This document shows, piece by piece, positions 1 to 8,055 of a stretch of DNA of 64,000 nt. The number at the start of each line of letters is the position of its first letter. Positions within the stretch are counted from its first letter, which is position 1. The notes below the pieces were generated by a model, which saw only the letters and a program-made list of their open reading frames with translations, searched no databases and was not told where the DNA came from. The position numbers and the translations under genes were made by a program. Source of the stretch: Rhizobium sp. BK399 (lineage in GTDB: Bacteria > Pseudomonadota > Alphaproteobacteria > Rhizobiales > Rhizobiaceae); contig NZ_JACIAH010000004.1 of assembly GCF_014194695.1 (NCBI RefSeq), forward strand, positions 248,001 to 312,000, given 5' to 3'.

Positions 1-767
1 CGGCCCGGTTCGATGATCGTCTTCGGCAGGTTGTTGCCGAAGTGGTCACGAAGGCTCTGGTAGATCGCACGACCGTAAGCTTCCGCCGACGGAACGTCGC
101 GCAGGTACTTGGTCGGGAAGCCGCCGCCCATGTTGACCATCTGCAGGTGAATGCCCTGCTTGGCCAGCTGAACGAAGACGCGCTTGGCATCGGCAAGAGC
201 CGAATCCCAGGCATCGACCTTGGTCATCTGCGAACCGACATGGAACGACACACCGTAGGACTCGAGGCCGAGCTGATGAGCGTAGACGAGCACGTCGACG
301 GCCATCTGCGGCACGCAGCCGAACTTGCGCGACAACGGCCATTCGGCGCCTTCGCCATCCGTCAGGACGCGGCAGAACACGCGGGCGCCGGGAGCGGCAC
401 GCGAGATCTTCTCGACTTCCTCGTGGCTGTCGACCGCAAAAAGGCTGACGCCGAGCGCATGCGCGCGGGCAACGTCGCGTTCCTTCTTGATGGTGTTGCC
501 GTAGGAGATGCGGGCAGCGGTCGCACCGGCGTTCAGCGCCATTTCGATTTCGGCGACAGACGCGCAATCGAAGTTGGAGCCCATGTCGGCGAGCAGCTTC
601 AGGACTTCCGGAGCCGGGTTTGCCTTGACGGCGTAGTAGATGGCGCTGTCCGGCATCGCATGACGGAAAGCGGAGAAATTGTCGCGCACGACGTCGAGGT
701 CGACCACGAGGCAGGGACCGTCGGGACGTCGGGTTGCGAGAAAGTCGCGGATGCGCTGAGTGGTCAT
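1..767 (-). CDS. odc2: Ornithine (lysine/ornithine) decarboxylase, 3' end outside window
   Basis: Predicted fold-III, PLP-dependent decarboxylase that turns ornithine into putrescine (possibly lysine into cadaverine) in the cytoplasm. The 255 visible codons carry the PLP-lysine motif YAVKANP (Lys48), FDCASVAEI, and the HVGSQ and NMGGGFPTKY stretches of the alanine-racemase-like barrel. The ATG at 767 follows a GGAAAAGGG ribosome site. The gene runs off the left edge, so the C-terminal beta domain with the partner-subunit cysteine is not seen. It closely resembles the Odc2 type that I recall from rhizobia. The 568 bases upstream have no gene and probably form a regulatory leader. Lysine versus ornithine preference cannot be told from this part. 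Confidence 0.9.
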   Translation of the reverse strand, partial: MTTQRIRDFLATRRPDGPCLVVDLDVVRDNFSAFRHAMPDSAIYYAVKANPAPEVLKLLADMGSNFDCASVAEIEMALNAGATAARISYGNTIKKERDVARAHALGVSLFAVDSHEEVEKISRAAPGARVFCRVLTDGEGAEWPLSRKFGCVPQMAVDVLVYAHQLGLESYGVSFHVGSQMTKVDAWDSALADAKRVFVQLAKQGIHLQMVNMGGGFPTKYLRDVPSAEAYGRAIYQSLRDHFGNNLPKTIIEPG

Positions 768-1240
768 ATCAATCCCTTTTCCAATTCCAGAGCTCCGGAA
801 AAACCGGAGGACAAAGGGCAACCAATCACTCGCCTAGGAACCAGCCGGTGGAGACCCCGGAACCTTAGCAAGCGCTTGGACTGCGCAGATGATGAATCAA
901 CGCCGCGAAAGCGACATGGATCCGGCTTTGTCTGCCATGGATTGGAGGGGGTTCCCTACCGCACTTCCGGCAATGAAGGTGTGCCTCTTCAGTAACCCCC
1001 GCTGATGGAAAGCAGGGAGAGAACAAAAAGGCCCGCACCGTCGTTGCTTCAGGCGTCCTCGCATTTTCCGGTTGGCCGGAATAGCGACTGGAGGGGTTAA
1101 TTCCAGGTACCTTACCGATTTCCTCACCAATTCGAGGGTTCGGCGGACACCCATGGGCACGTGCGACTTTGGGCTGACCCCGAAATAGGAATATTCGCAG
1201 TCATAATCAAGCGGTTTTTTCGGATCTCCCGGCAGAAAAT
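768..1240 (-). promoter_or_regulatory. Long structured leader of odc2, candidate speF-type RNA motif
   Basis: This gene-free stretch precedes odc2 on the minus strand. It contains a perfect hairpin CTCCGG-AAAAA-CCGGAG (793-809) shortly before the start codon and several GC-rich inverted blocks (for example CCGGTTGGCCGG around 1068-1079). Alphaproteobacterial ornithine decarboxylase genes are known to carry a roughly 400-nt conserved leader called the speF motif. Position, length and neighbouring gene fit that element, but I cannot align it to the covariance model. An open frame through it (897-1250, minus) has no recognisable product and is read as part of the leader. Confidence 0.45.
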
Positions 1241-1242
1241 AT

Positions 1243-1269
1243 TTGAACAATACACCGCAATTTGTTCAA
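1243..1269. promoter_or_regulatory. Inverted repeat between odc2 leader and lysR
   Basis: TTGAACAA (1243-1250) and TTGTTCAA (1262-1269) form perfect 8-bp arms separated by 11 bases. It lies about 67 bases before the LysR start codon, a usual place for a LysR-type binding site. Which promoter it controls is not visible. Confidence 0.4.
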
Positions 1270-1335
1270 CGTGGCGAAACGGCCCGCAACTGGCTGATTT
1301 GAATGGCGGTTCGGCGCTTTTTTTGGGAGACCACC

Positions 1336-2229
1336 ATGGACACGCTCACTCGCATCCGCGCCTTCATCGATGTCGTTGAAGCGGAAGGCTTTTCGGCCGC
1401 GGCGCGGCGCACTGGCCGTTCCAAGGCGCTGCTCTCCAAATACGTTCGCGAACTTGAAGACGAACTCGGCGCCCTGCTGCTCAATCGCACGACCCGCCAG
1501 TTCTCCATGACGGAAGCCGGCCACACTTACTATCGCACCGCTTCCGACATCCTGAAGGAGATCGACAACCTCGCCGATCTCGTGCGCGAGAACAACGCGC
1601 AGCTGAAGGGCCGGCTGAAGGTCTCCGTGCCTCGCACCTTCGTCGACGCCGATGTCGGCCAATCGCTGATCGATTTCGCCAGGGAAAATCCCGATCTCGC
1701 GCTGGAGATTGCCGCCGACGACCGATTCGTCGATCTCATTGAGGAAGGCTTCGACGTCGCCATCCGCGTGACCAAGCTCGAGGATTCCGGCATGATCGCC
1801 CGCAAGATCTCGGATTTCCGGGTCCATCTCTGCGCGACAACCGATTTCGTGGAACGTCATCCCGAACTCGCCCACCCCTCGGACCTCTCGAACGTCCCCT
1901 TCATCATCGACACGAACTCGCGCAGCCAGGGTAGCATTCGCTTCTACAATCCCGACAACACCTCCTTTGCTGTTGCCGTCACCGGCCCGATGGAAGTCAA
2001 CAGCCCGCATGCGACGCTACGCGCGGCGCTGGCGGGTATCGGCGTTGCGTTGATTCCCGATTTCATCGCCCGCAAACCGATCGAGAATGGCGAACTGGTC
2101 ACGCTCTTCAATGATTACATTCCGACCGATCGCGGCATTTATGCTGTCTATCCGCACCGGCGGTATCTGCCGGCCAAGGTGCGCATCTTCGTCGACTATC
2201 TTCACAATTGGTTCAAGAAGCACCCCTGA
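1336..2229 (+). CDS. LysR-family transcriptional regulator
   Basis: 297-aa LysR regulator. Residues 1-60 hold the winged helix-turn-helix (FSAAARRTGRSKALLSKYV, then the LNRTTR wing); residues from about 90 form the two-lobed effector domain (RLKVSVPRTF ... DVAIRVTKLEDSGM ... GIGVALIPDF). It resembles the CrgA/DmlR-like branch whose members usually control a neighbouring gene. The ATG at 1336 was chosen because GGGAGA lies just before it; an upstream in-frame start at 1303 would add 11 residues with no ribosome site. It is divergent from odc2, with a 27-bp inverted repeat between them. The effector is unknown. Confidence 0.88.
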   Translation: MDTLTRIRAFIDVVEAEGFSAAARRTGRSKALLSKYVRELEDELGALLLNRTTRQFSMTEAGHTYYRTASDILKEIDNLADLVRENNAQLKGRLKVSVPRTFVDADVGQSLIDFARENPDLALEIAADDRFVDLIEEGFDVAIRVTKLEDSGMIARKISDFRVHLCATTDFVERHPELAHPSDLSNVPFIIDTNSRSQGSIRFYNPDNTSFAVAVTGPMEVNSPHATLRAALAGIGVALIPDFIARKPIENGELVTLFNDYIPTDRGIYAVYPHRRYLPAKVRIFVDYLHNWFKKHP

Positions 2230-2316
2230 GCTTTGCTGTCCGGGGCCGGTCCCAATTCCGTCCCATTTTCTGGCGAGGATTCAGGGCGCAACGCGATCCC
2301 GCAATTAAGAGCACGC

Positions 2317-2958
2317 ATGAAGAAATCGACACTCCTGATGGCGTCGCTCCTGTCGCTTCTGCCAGCCGCCGCCTTTGCGCACCCGCATGTGTTCGTTGAG
2401 GCAAGGCTCGAAATAGTCGCTGACGACGATGGCAATGTCGCGGAGCTGCGCAACGTCTGGCGTTTCGACGAGGTCTTCTCGTCCTCCGTCGTCATGGATT
2501 TCGACAAGAATACCGACCTGAAACTCGATCCGAACGAGCTGGCCGAGGTCGGCAAGACGGTGCGGGGCTCCTTAGTCGACTACGACTACTACATGAACCT
2601 CACGATGGACGGTAAGAACATCAAGGTCGAGAAGCCCGACTTGATCCATGTGGACTACAAACAGGGCCAGCTCCTGATGTTCTTCGCCGTCAAGCCGGCG
2701 GAGAAGATGCCGCTCAAGGGACAGCTGACCTTCGGCGTCTATGATCCGACGCTCTACACCTCGATCGACTTTCCGAGCGACAACGAACTGGTCCTCGTCG
2801 GCGATGGCTTCAAAAGCTGCAAGCACCAGGTCGTCCGCCCTGATGCTGACCAGGTGATCGCCGAAAACAAGCAATCCTTGACCGACGCCTTCTTCAACGA
2901 CCCGACGGGAACGAACATGTCGAAGCTCTTCGCGACGCGGCTGGATCTGACATGCTGA
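2317..2958 (+). CDS. DUF1007 periplasmic protein, partner of the NicO transporter
   Basis: 213-aa DUF1007-family protein. It has a clear signal peptide (KKSTLLMASLLSLLPAAAFA) followed at once by the HPHVFVEARLEI start typical of the family, whose N-terminal histidines are thought to bind metal after cleavage. Cys residues occur near the end (FKSCKHQVV and LDLTC). The start at 2317 begins the signal peptide; a longer frame from 2233 is less likely. It overlaps the next gene by 7 bases, so the two are probably made together. Family context places it with nickel/cobalt transport across the inner membrane; the exact role (metal delivery or sensing) is inferred. Confidence 0.85.
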   Translation: MKKSTLLMASLLSLLPAAAFAHPHVFVEARLEIVADDDGNVAELRNVWRFDEVFSSSVVMDFDKNTDLKLDPNELAEVGKTVRGSLVDYDYYMNLTMDGKNIKVEKPDLIHVDYKQGQLLMFFAVKPAEKMPLKGQLTFGVYDPTLYTSIDFPSDNELVLVGDGFKSCKHQVVRPDADQVIAENKQSLTDAFFNDPTGTNMSKLFATRLDLTC

Positions 2959-4031
2959 GGCACGGGCTTCGCCCGGTTGCGCTCTGCGCCGCATTGGTGC
3001 TCGTCGCGGGCATGGCCGTTGCCCATGCACAGTCGCCGCTCGGCATCGGCACGTCGGAACCGAGCTTCCAGCCGACAGGCGGCCCGCTCGCTCCCCTCCT
3101 CCTCTACATTAATGCGCAGCAGCAGGCCTTCTATCGTGCACTCACGGGCGCGCTGCGCGCCATGCGTGAGGATTCCTGGCATCTCTGGACACTGATCGGC
3201 CTCTCGTTTGCTTATGGCGTCTTCCATGCCGCTGGCCCGGGACACGGCAAGGCGGTCATTTCCTCCTACATGATCGCCAACGAAATCGAGCTGAAACGCG
3301 GCGTGTCGATCTCCTTCGTCTCCGCCTTCCTGCAGGGACTGGTCGCCATCGCCCTGGTCGGCGGCGCATGGTTGGTGCTTCGTGGCACTGGAATAACCCT
3401 GACCGCAGCAACGCAGGCGATGGAAATCGCCAGCTTCCTCATGGTCATCCTCTTCGGCTGCTGGCTGCTGTTTCGCAAACTGCGGGTGCTTACCGCCGGC
3501 ATGCCGAACCGCGAGGCCATGGCAACCTCTTCCGGTCCCGTCAGCATGATGCTGGACTGGAAGGATAATGAAGCGCAGACGCAAGGCTCGAGCTACGCCT
3601 TCGGTGAAGCCGACGCTCTTAGGGCCGGCCACAAATTCATCGCGGGAATGGCCTGCGAGACCTGCGGGCAATCGCACATGCCCGATCCATCGCTGCTCGG
3701 GGCAGAGAAGTTCAATATCCGTGAAGCCTGGTCAGCCATCATTGCCGTAGGCCTGCGCCCCTGCTCGGGCGCGCTTCTGGTGATGACCTTCTCGCTTCTG
3801 AATGGGCTCTATCTCGGCGGCGTACTGTCAGTGATCGCCATGTCGCTCGGCACTGCGATAACGGTCGCGATCCTGGCAACGCTTGCCGTCATCGCCAAGG
3901 GCACGGCGATGCGGCTTGCCGGCCGCGGCTCGGCGGCTTCGGTATGGATTGGGAATTCGATCGAAATTCTGGGCGCCCTGCTGGTGATTGCCATGGGCGC
4001 GCTGCTGCTCGGCGCCTCGCTACAAGGCTAG
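2952..4031 (+). CDS. NicO-family nickel/cobalt transporter
   Basis: 359-aa inner-membrane protein of the NicO (RcnA-like) family. After a signal-like first segment and a periplasmic stretch, the signature FHAAGPGHGKAVISSY appears near residue 95, then several membrane helices, and a second conserved block VGLRPCSGALLVMTFSLLNG. Between them lies a long hydrophilic loop with CETCGQSHMPD, which could bind a metal ion. The start overlaps the DUF1007 gene, indicating translational coupling. Family members move Ni2+ or Co2+ out of or into the cell; direction and metal cannot be decided here. No urease or cobalamin gene is nearby. Confidence 0.85.
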   Translation: MLRHGLRPVALCAALVLVAGMAVAHAQSPLGIGTSEPSFQPTGGPLAPLLLYINAQQQAFYRALTGALRAMREDSWHLWTLIGLSFAYGVFHAAGPGHGKAVISSYMIANEIELKRGVSISFVSAFLQGLVAIALVGGAWLVLRGTGITLTAATQAMEIASFLMVILFGCWLLFRKLRVLTAGMPNREAMATSSGPVSMMLDWKDNEAQTQGSSYAFGEADALRAGHKFIAGMACETCGQSHMPDPSLLGAEKFNIREAWSAIIAVGLRPCSGALLVMTFSLLNGLYLGGVLSVIAMSLGTAITVAILATLAVIAKGTAMRLAGRGSAASVWIGNSIEILGALLVIAMGALLLGASLQG

Positions 4032-4047
4032 TCGAACGGCTGCAGCG

Positions 4048-4263
4048 CTACTTGCCGCGCCGGCGCTGATAGCGTGCTCTCAGCCAGAACACGACGAAGA
4101 AGGCCAGGATCAGGCAGGCGCCGACACCGGCAGCAAGATACGGCGAGTAGCTGCCGAGTGCGAGCACGATGGTCGGCATGAAATAGAGGACGATGCCGGC
4201 GGCCACGAGAATAAGGGCCGCCGCAATTGCCTGCGAACGGCCTTCCGATTTCGGAGCCGTCAT
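4048..4263 (-). CDS. Small membrane protein, two helices
   Basis: 71-aa protein of unknown function. Two hydrophobic segments (about residues 12-32 and 38-60) are bounded by a basic tail RARYQRRRGK, predicting a small inner-membrane protein with the C-terminus inside. Its ATG overlaps the stop codon of the upstream acetyltransferase gene by four bases (ATGA), so it is probably translated from the same mRNA. It converges with the NicO gene with only 16 bases between stops. No family recognised. Confidence 0.65.
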   Translation of the reverse strand: MTAPKSEGRSQAIAAALILVAAGIVLYFMPTIVLALGSYSPYLAAGVGACLILAFFVVFWLRARYQRRRGK

Positions 4264-4952
4264 ACGGCTGTTTCCTTGCTGATCTCAGCACGAATGTCCT
4301 CCAGCCGGCTCCTCTGCTTGCCATCCGCGTCAAAATTGTTGGGAGACAGCCATGCCTCGAACGCCGCGTTCAGGGCGGGCCATTCGGAATCAATCATCGA
4401 AAACCACGCCGTGTCGCGGTTGCGGCCCTTGGAAATCATGTGCTGGCGGAACACGCCTTCGAAGGTGAAGCCATAGCGGGCTGCCGTTGTCTTGCTCGCC
4501 TCGTTCAGATTATCGCATTTCCACTCGTAGCGCCGGTAGCCAAGCTCCTCGAAGATATGCTTGGCCATCAGATAGTGGACTTCCGTGGAGAGCGGCGAGC
4601 GCTTCATATCAGCGCCGTGCGCAACACCGCCCACTTCGATCACGCCGTTGGCTGGATCGGCCCGCATGTAGTTTGCCATGCCGACGATCTTGCCGGAGGC
4701 ATTGTCGCGGAAGATATGCGTCAGCCAACCCGATTTGGCGACCGACTGCAGCCAGTTGGAGAAATCTTCCATACCGGTAAAATCGGGCTGCGCGAAATAG
4801 CGCAGCAGGGGATTGATAGCCATGCCGCCGAGCCCATCCCACAACGCTTGCAGATGTTGTTCGCGAACATAGGGCTCAACCGTGACGAAACGGCCCTTGA
4901 GGGTTACCGGCTGCGGTGCCGGGCAACCCTTGAAATTCGATAGATCGCGCAT
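4260..4952 (-). CDS. GNAT N-acetyltransferase (RimJ/RimL-like)
   Basis: 230-aa acetyltransferase of the RimJ/RimL-like GNAT branch. It has the usual order: an N-terminal strand (LKGRFVTVEPYVREQHL), the central GKIVGMANYMRADPANGVIEVGG strands, and the C-terminal NLNEASKTTAARYGFTFEG acetyl-CoA loop. Substrates in this branch are proteins or small amines; none can be named. The ATG at 4952 is preferred over one at 4976 because CTGGAGG lies at the right distance from it. The stop overlaps the start of a 71-aa membrane protein gene, an unusual partner. Confidence 0.82.
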   Translation of the reverse strand: MRDLSNFKGCPAPQPVTLKGRFVTVEPYVREQHLQALWDGLGGMAINPLLRYFAQPDFTGMEDFSNWLQSVAKSGWLTHIFRDNASGKIVGMANYMRADPANGVIEVGGVAHGADMKRSPLSTEVHYLMAKHIFEELGYRRYEWKCDNLNEASKTTAARYGFTFEGVFRQHMISKGRNRDTAWFSMIDSEWPALNAAFEAWLSPNNFDADGKQRSRLEDIRAEISKETAV

Positions 4953-5022
4953 GCGCTCCTCCAGATAAGGACACATGGCTTAGGCCAGCCGCCCGGGAAA
5001 GGCAACTGGCCGATTGGTACCC

Positions 5023-5733
5023 TTACAAACTGATCTTGGCGGATGACACCGTTGCCTCGATGTGATCGACAAGCGCATCGGGAAGGCCGAGACGGCCGGC
5101 CAGCAGGTCGAGATAGCCACGCTCGGCGCGCGAATCCGGTTCAATGGTCAAGCGCGATGCGGTATACAGTTCCACCCGCTGCTCCTCGGTCGCCGCGGCG
5201 GCAACCAGCGCATCGATGTCGGTCGGCTGCGACAGCTCCCGTTCGATGAAGGCCGCGGCTTCGCCACTGACATCGGCAGCCTTGATCTTGTCGAGAATGA
5301 GCGCCCGTTCACCATCGTCGATATGACCGTCGGCCTTTGCCGCGGCGATCATCGCGCGGATGAGAACGAGGACGAACTCGTTGCTTTGAGCCGGTGAAGC
5401 CGCCCCGAACCCGGAGTCAGCAGGCGGCGGCAGCACGGCCGTCTTCGGCGGCGGCGCATCGGATGGCGTTGCGGGCGCCTGCCCTGCCTGGTAATTTCTG
5501 TAGGCCTGATAGCCGAGGCCGGCGATGGCGGCCAAACCACCGATCGTCAGTGCATTGCCAGCGATACTGCGACCAGTCTTGGTTCCGAGGAGCACGGTCG
5601 CAAGCGCGCCTGCCTTCCACGGATTATCCTTGGCCATCTGGATCGCGTCGCCGGCCCGGTCCTTGACGGAACCGCCGACCCCTGGCACCTGCGAACCCAA
5701 GAACTGCTCAAGAAGCTTTTTCGCGTCGAACAT
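5023..5733 (-). CDS. DUF533 family (YebE-like) membrane-associated protein
   Basis: 236-aa DUF533 protein. It starts with MFDAKKLLEQFLG and a glycine-rich stretch, has one hydrophobic segment (GNALTIGGLAAIAGLGYQAY, about residues 60-80), a Pro/Ala-rich linker, and a C-terminal helical TerB-like domain with the characteristic LIRAMIAAAKADGHIDDGE block and its acidic residues. Related YebE proteins are envelope-stress associated in enterobacteria, but the biochemical role is unknown. It stands alone, 107 bases downstream of eda on the same strand and separated from it by a strong hairpin, so it probably has its own promoter. Confidence 0.85.
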   Translation of the reverse strand: MFDAKKLLEQFLGSQVPGVGGSVKDRAGDAIQMAKDNPWKAGALATVLLGTKTGRSIAGNALTIGGLAAIAGLGYQAYRNYQAGQAPATPSDAPPPKTAVLPPPADSGFGAASPAQSNEFVLVLIRAMIAAAKADGHIDDGERALILDKIKAADVSGEAAAFIERELSQPTDIDALVAAAATEEQRVELYTASRLTIEPDSRAERGYLDLLAGRLGLPDALVDHIEATVSSAKISL

Positions 5734-5794
5734 TCCTCATCATCTCCCTGTCTAGAGGCCAGAGGGGAGATAGGTATTGACGTTGGAAATACAA

Positions 5795-5819
5795 ATGCAG
5801 GCGGAACCTCCGCCTGCAT
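5795..5819 (-). terminator. Hairpin downstream of eda
   Basis: An 11-bp perfect stem (ATGCAGGCGGA paired with TCCGCCTGCAT, 3-base loop) lies 22 bases after the eda stop. On the minus strand it is followed by TTTGTATTT, a modest T-rich tail, so it probably acts as an intrinsic terminator for eda. Confidence 0.65.
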
Positions 5820-5840
5820 GACGCGCGGTTTCCCGCCAAA

Positions 5841-6479
5841 TCAGGCCTTCAGGGCAGCTGCTTCAGACGCAAGCTTGGTGATGCCGACCCAATCGCCAGC
5901 GGCGACCAGTTCCTTCGGCGCAACCCAGGAGCCACCGACGCAGATGACGTTCGGCAGAGACAGGTAATCCCTTGCATTCTTCAACGAGATACCGCCGGTC
6001 GGGCAGAAGACGGTGCCTGCTAGCGGCGAGGACAGCGCCTTGAGATAAGCAGCGCCGCCAGCCTGTTCTGCCGGGAAGAACTTCAGAACCTGATAGCCTT
6101 CCTCGCGCAGCGCCATGACTTCGCTTGCGGTCGCAGCACCCGGCAGCAGCGGAACCGACGACTTGCGCGCAGCGTCGAGCAATTCCTGTGTTGCACCCGG
6201 GCTGACGACGAACTTGGAGCCAGCGGCAACCGCAGCATCCCAGTGGGCGGCATTGAGGATGGTGCCAGCCCCGACCTCGGCGCCTTCGACCTCGTCGGCA
6301 ACGGCACGAACAGCATCTAGCGCAGCCGAAGTGCGCATCGTGATCTCGATTGCCTTCAGACCGCCTGCGACAAGAGCGCGCGCGAGCGAAACGGCGGACT
6401 TGACGTCATCGACGATCAGGACCGGAACAACAGGCTGGAGTTTCAGGATGGAAAGGAGCTTTTCTGTCTTTTCGCCCAT
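5841..6479 (-). CDS. eda: KDPG/KHG aldolase
   Basis: 212-aa 2-dehydro-3-deoxyphosphogluconate aldolase, the last enzyme of the Entner-Doudoroff pathway, splitting KDPG into pyruvate and glyceraldehyde-3-phosphate; the class also cleaves KHG. The catalytic Glu region (IEITMRTSAAL), GAGTILN, FVVSPG, the Schiff-base lysine in LKFFPAEQAGG, and CPTGGI and VCVGGSW phosphate-binding parts are all present. The ATG at 6479 follows AAGGA; an upstream in-frame start at 6530 would add residues without homology. No edd or zwf is adjacent, so it appears to be a single-gene unit ending at the hairpin at 5795-5819. Confidence 0.93.
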   Translation of the reverse strand: MGEKTEKLLSILKLQPVVPVLIVDDVKSAVSLARALVAGGLKAIEITMRTSAALDAVRAVADEVEGAEVGAGTILNAAHWDAAVAAGSKFVVSPGATQELLDAARKSSVPLLPGAATASEVMALREEGYQVLKFFPAEQAGGAAYLKALSSPLAGTVFCPTGGISLKNARDYLSLPNVICVGGSWVAPKELVAAGDWVGITKLASEAAALKA

Positions 6480-6634
6480 GGCCGCGTGATCCTTTTGAAA
6501 CGATTGAATTCGGGATCGGAATAACCCCAAGGGTAAGCTTTGTCGAGCCGAAACACATCTTTGGAATACTATGGGTACCCATGGCGGTAAAATTAGGCTA
6601 GCGTAACAAAATCGTCACACAAGGTTCACCGGAA

Positions 6635-7123
6635 ATGGCGAAAGAAATCGAGCGGAAGTTTCTGGTGCACGGCGATGCCTGGCGCGCTGGAGCTGAAACA
6701 AAATCCGTTTTCAAGCAAGGCTATATTGCCTCGATGGACGACCGCTCGGTACGCGTGCGCGTACTCGACAATGTGAAGGCGAGACTGACCGTAAAGATCG
6801 GCCGGAGCACGCTGACCCGCGAGGAATTCGAATACGACATCCCCGTCGCCGACGCCGCGCAACTGCTCGACGAAGCAATCGGGATCATCATCGAGAAAAC
6901 CCGGTATCGCGTCCCTCATGGCGGTTTCGTTTGGGAGGTTGACGTGTTCGCCGGGCAGTACCGTGGCTTGGTGATCGCCGAAGTGGAGATGCGCTCGGAG
7001 AGCGACAATCCTTCGCTGCCTTCATGGGTCGGCCGCGAGGTCACTGGCGATTTCCGTTACTCAAACCAAGCGCTTGCCACCGAATACGAGCACGATCGGC
7101 ATGCCCTTTCGCATACGGCCTGA
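6635..7123 (+). CDS. CYTH domain protein (triphosphate tunnel metalloenzyme)
   Basis: 162-aa CYTH protein. It opens with AKEIERKFLV, the ExExK signature that binds metal and triphosphate, followed by alternating charged strands (SVRVRVLDNVKARLTVK, REEFEYDIP, KTRYRVP, WEVDVFAG, VIAEVEM) that build the tunnel barrel. Members hydrolyse inorganic triphosphate or related triphosphates. Its 3' end overlaps the following CHAD gene by 23 bases. CYTH and CHAD occur fused or adjacent in many bacteria, supporting a shared polyphosphate-related role. Confidence 0.9.
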   Translation: MAKEIERKFLVHGDAWRAGAETKSVFKQGYIASMDDRSVRVRVLDNVKARLTVKIGRSTLTREEFEYDIPVADAAQLLDEAIGIIIEKTRYRVPHGGFVWEVDVFAGQYRGLVIAEVEMRSESDNPSLPSWVGREVTGDFRYSNQALATEYEHDRHALSHTA

Positions 7124-8009
7124 CCACAGTTTCACGGCGGAGTTCCGGAAGGCCGCTGCAGGCCAGATGTCTCACGCGATCCGTACACTTGAAGAAAGAC
7201 CGGAGGGTAAGCACGAGGCGATCCATGCCTTTCGCAAAAACCTGAAGCGCGTGCGTTCCCTTTATCGCTTGGTGTCCAGCGAGGTGCCGGAGTTTCGCGA
7301 GCGGGAGAACGCCCGGCTTCGCGATCTCGCAATGTCGCTTTCCGCTATCCGGGACGCGACCGCGCTGATCGAGACTGTCAGGTACCTGAAGACAAACGCC
7401 CGCAACACAGCAGAGGCGAAGGCGCTTGGCCGCATCGTCGCAGCCCTCGAAAACCGGCGCGACCATATGGCCGAAGCCGAAGCCGACATTGATCAAAAAC
7501 TCGCCGAGGCACCGGGCGTGCTGAGGGACGCCATCGCAGCTGTTGAAGAGGTCCACTTCAACGGCGGTCCGCGCAGGAATGCACGGCTTGTCGCCAAGGG
7601 CTGGCGCGACACAACATCGAAGGCGAGGAAGGCCATCGAGCATTGCCAGGCCGAAGCTTCGGCGGAAACCTTTCACACATTGCGCAAGCGGGCACAGGAC
7701 TACCGGGCCTACCAACGGCTGCTCCGGCCACTCTGGCCTGCTGCAATGAAGGCGAAATACGAGGTGACGAGCAGCCTGATCGATCTGCTCGGCCATATCC
7801 ATGACCTCGACGTGCTATGCGCACTGGTGGAGGCGGAACCACAGCACTTTCCGAATGCAGACGACCTCGCACGTCTGCTCGATGCGATCATCTTCCGCCA
7901 GCAGGAAGATCGACGTGCGGCACTCGAGCGGGCAGAAGACGTCTTCGGCGATGATCCGCAGGAGGAAGCGGACAGGATCGAACTGCTCTGGCGCGCGCAG
8001 GTGAGCTGA
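7101..8009 (+). CDS. CHAD domain protein
   Basis: 302-aa CHAD (conserved histidine alpha-helical) protein. It contains the conserved pattern [19 protein letters not shown] near residue 35, further basic helices ([20 protein letters not shown]), and a second half with [19 protein letters not shown]. The basic and His-rich surfaces of this family bind polyphosphate. The ATG at 7101 inside the end of the CYTH gene is preferred to an upstream TTG at 7074. The overlap implies coupled translation. No polyphosphate kinase is in the window. Confidence 0.87.
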   Translation: MPFRIRPDHSFTAEFRKAAAGQMSHAIRTLEERPEGKHEAIHAFRKNLKRVRSLYRLVSSEVPEFRERENARLRDLAMSLSAIRDATALIETVRYLKTNARNTAEAKALGRIVAALENRRDHMAEAEADIDQKLAEAPGVLRDAIAAVEEVHFNGGPRRNARLVAKGWRDTTSKARKAIEHCQAEASAETFHTLRKRAQDYRAYQRLLRPLWPAAMKAKYEVTSSLIDLLGHIHDLDVLCALVEAEPQHFPNADDLARLLDAIIFRQQEDRRAALERAEDVFGDDPQEEADRIELLWRAQVS

Positions 8010-8055
8010 ATCGCCCCAATTGCGCAAAAACCCGGAAAGCTGTATTTGCAGCCGC

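Noticed and set aside
897..1250. 117-codon minus-strand frame in the odc2 leader
   Set aside because: No family, a TTG start, and it overlaps the structured leader. A short leader peptide inside it is possible but not shown.
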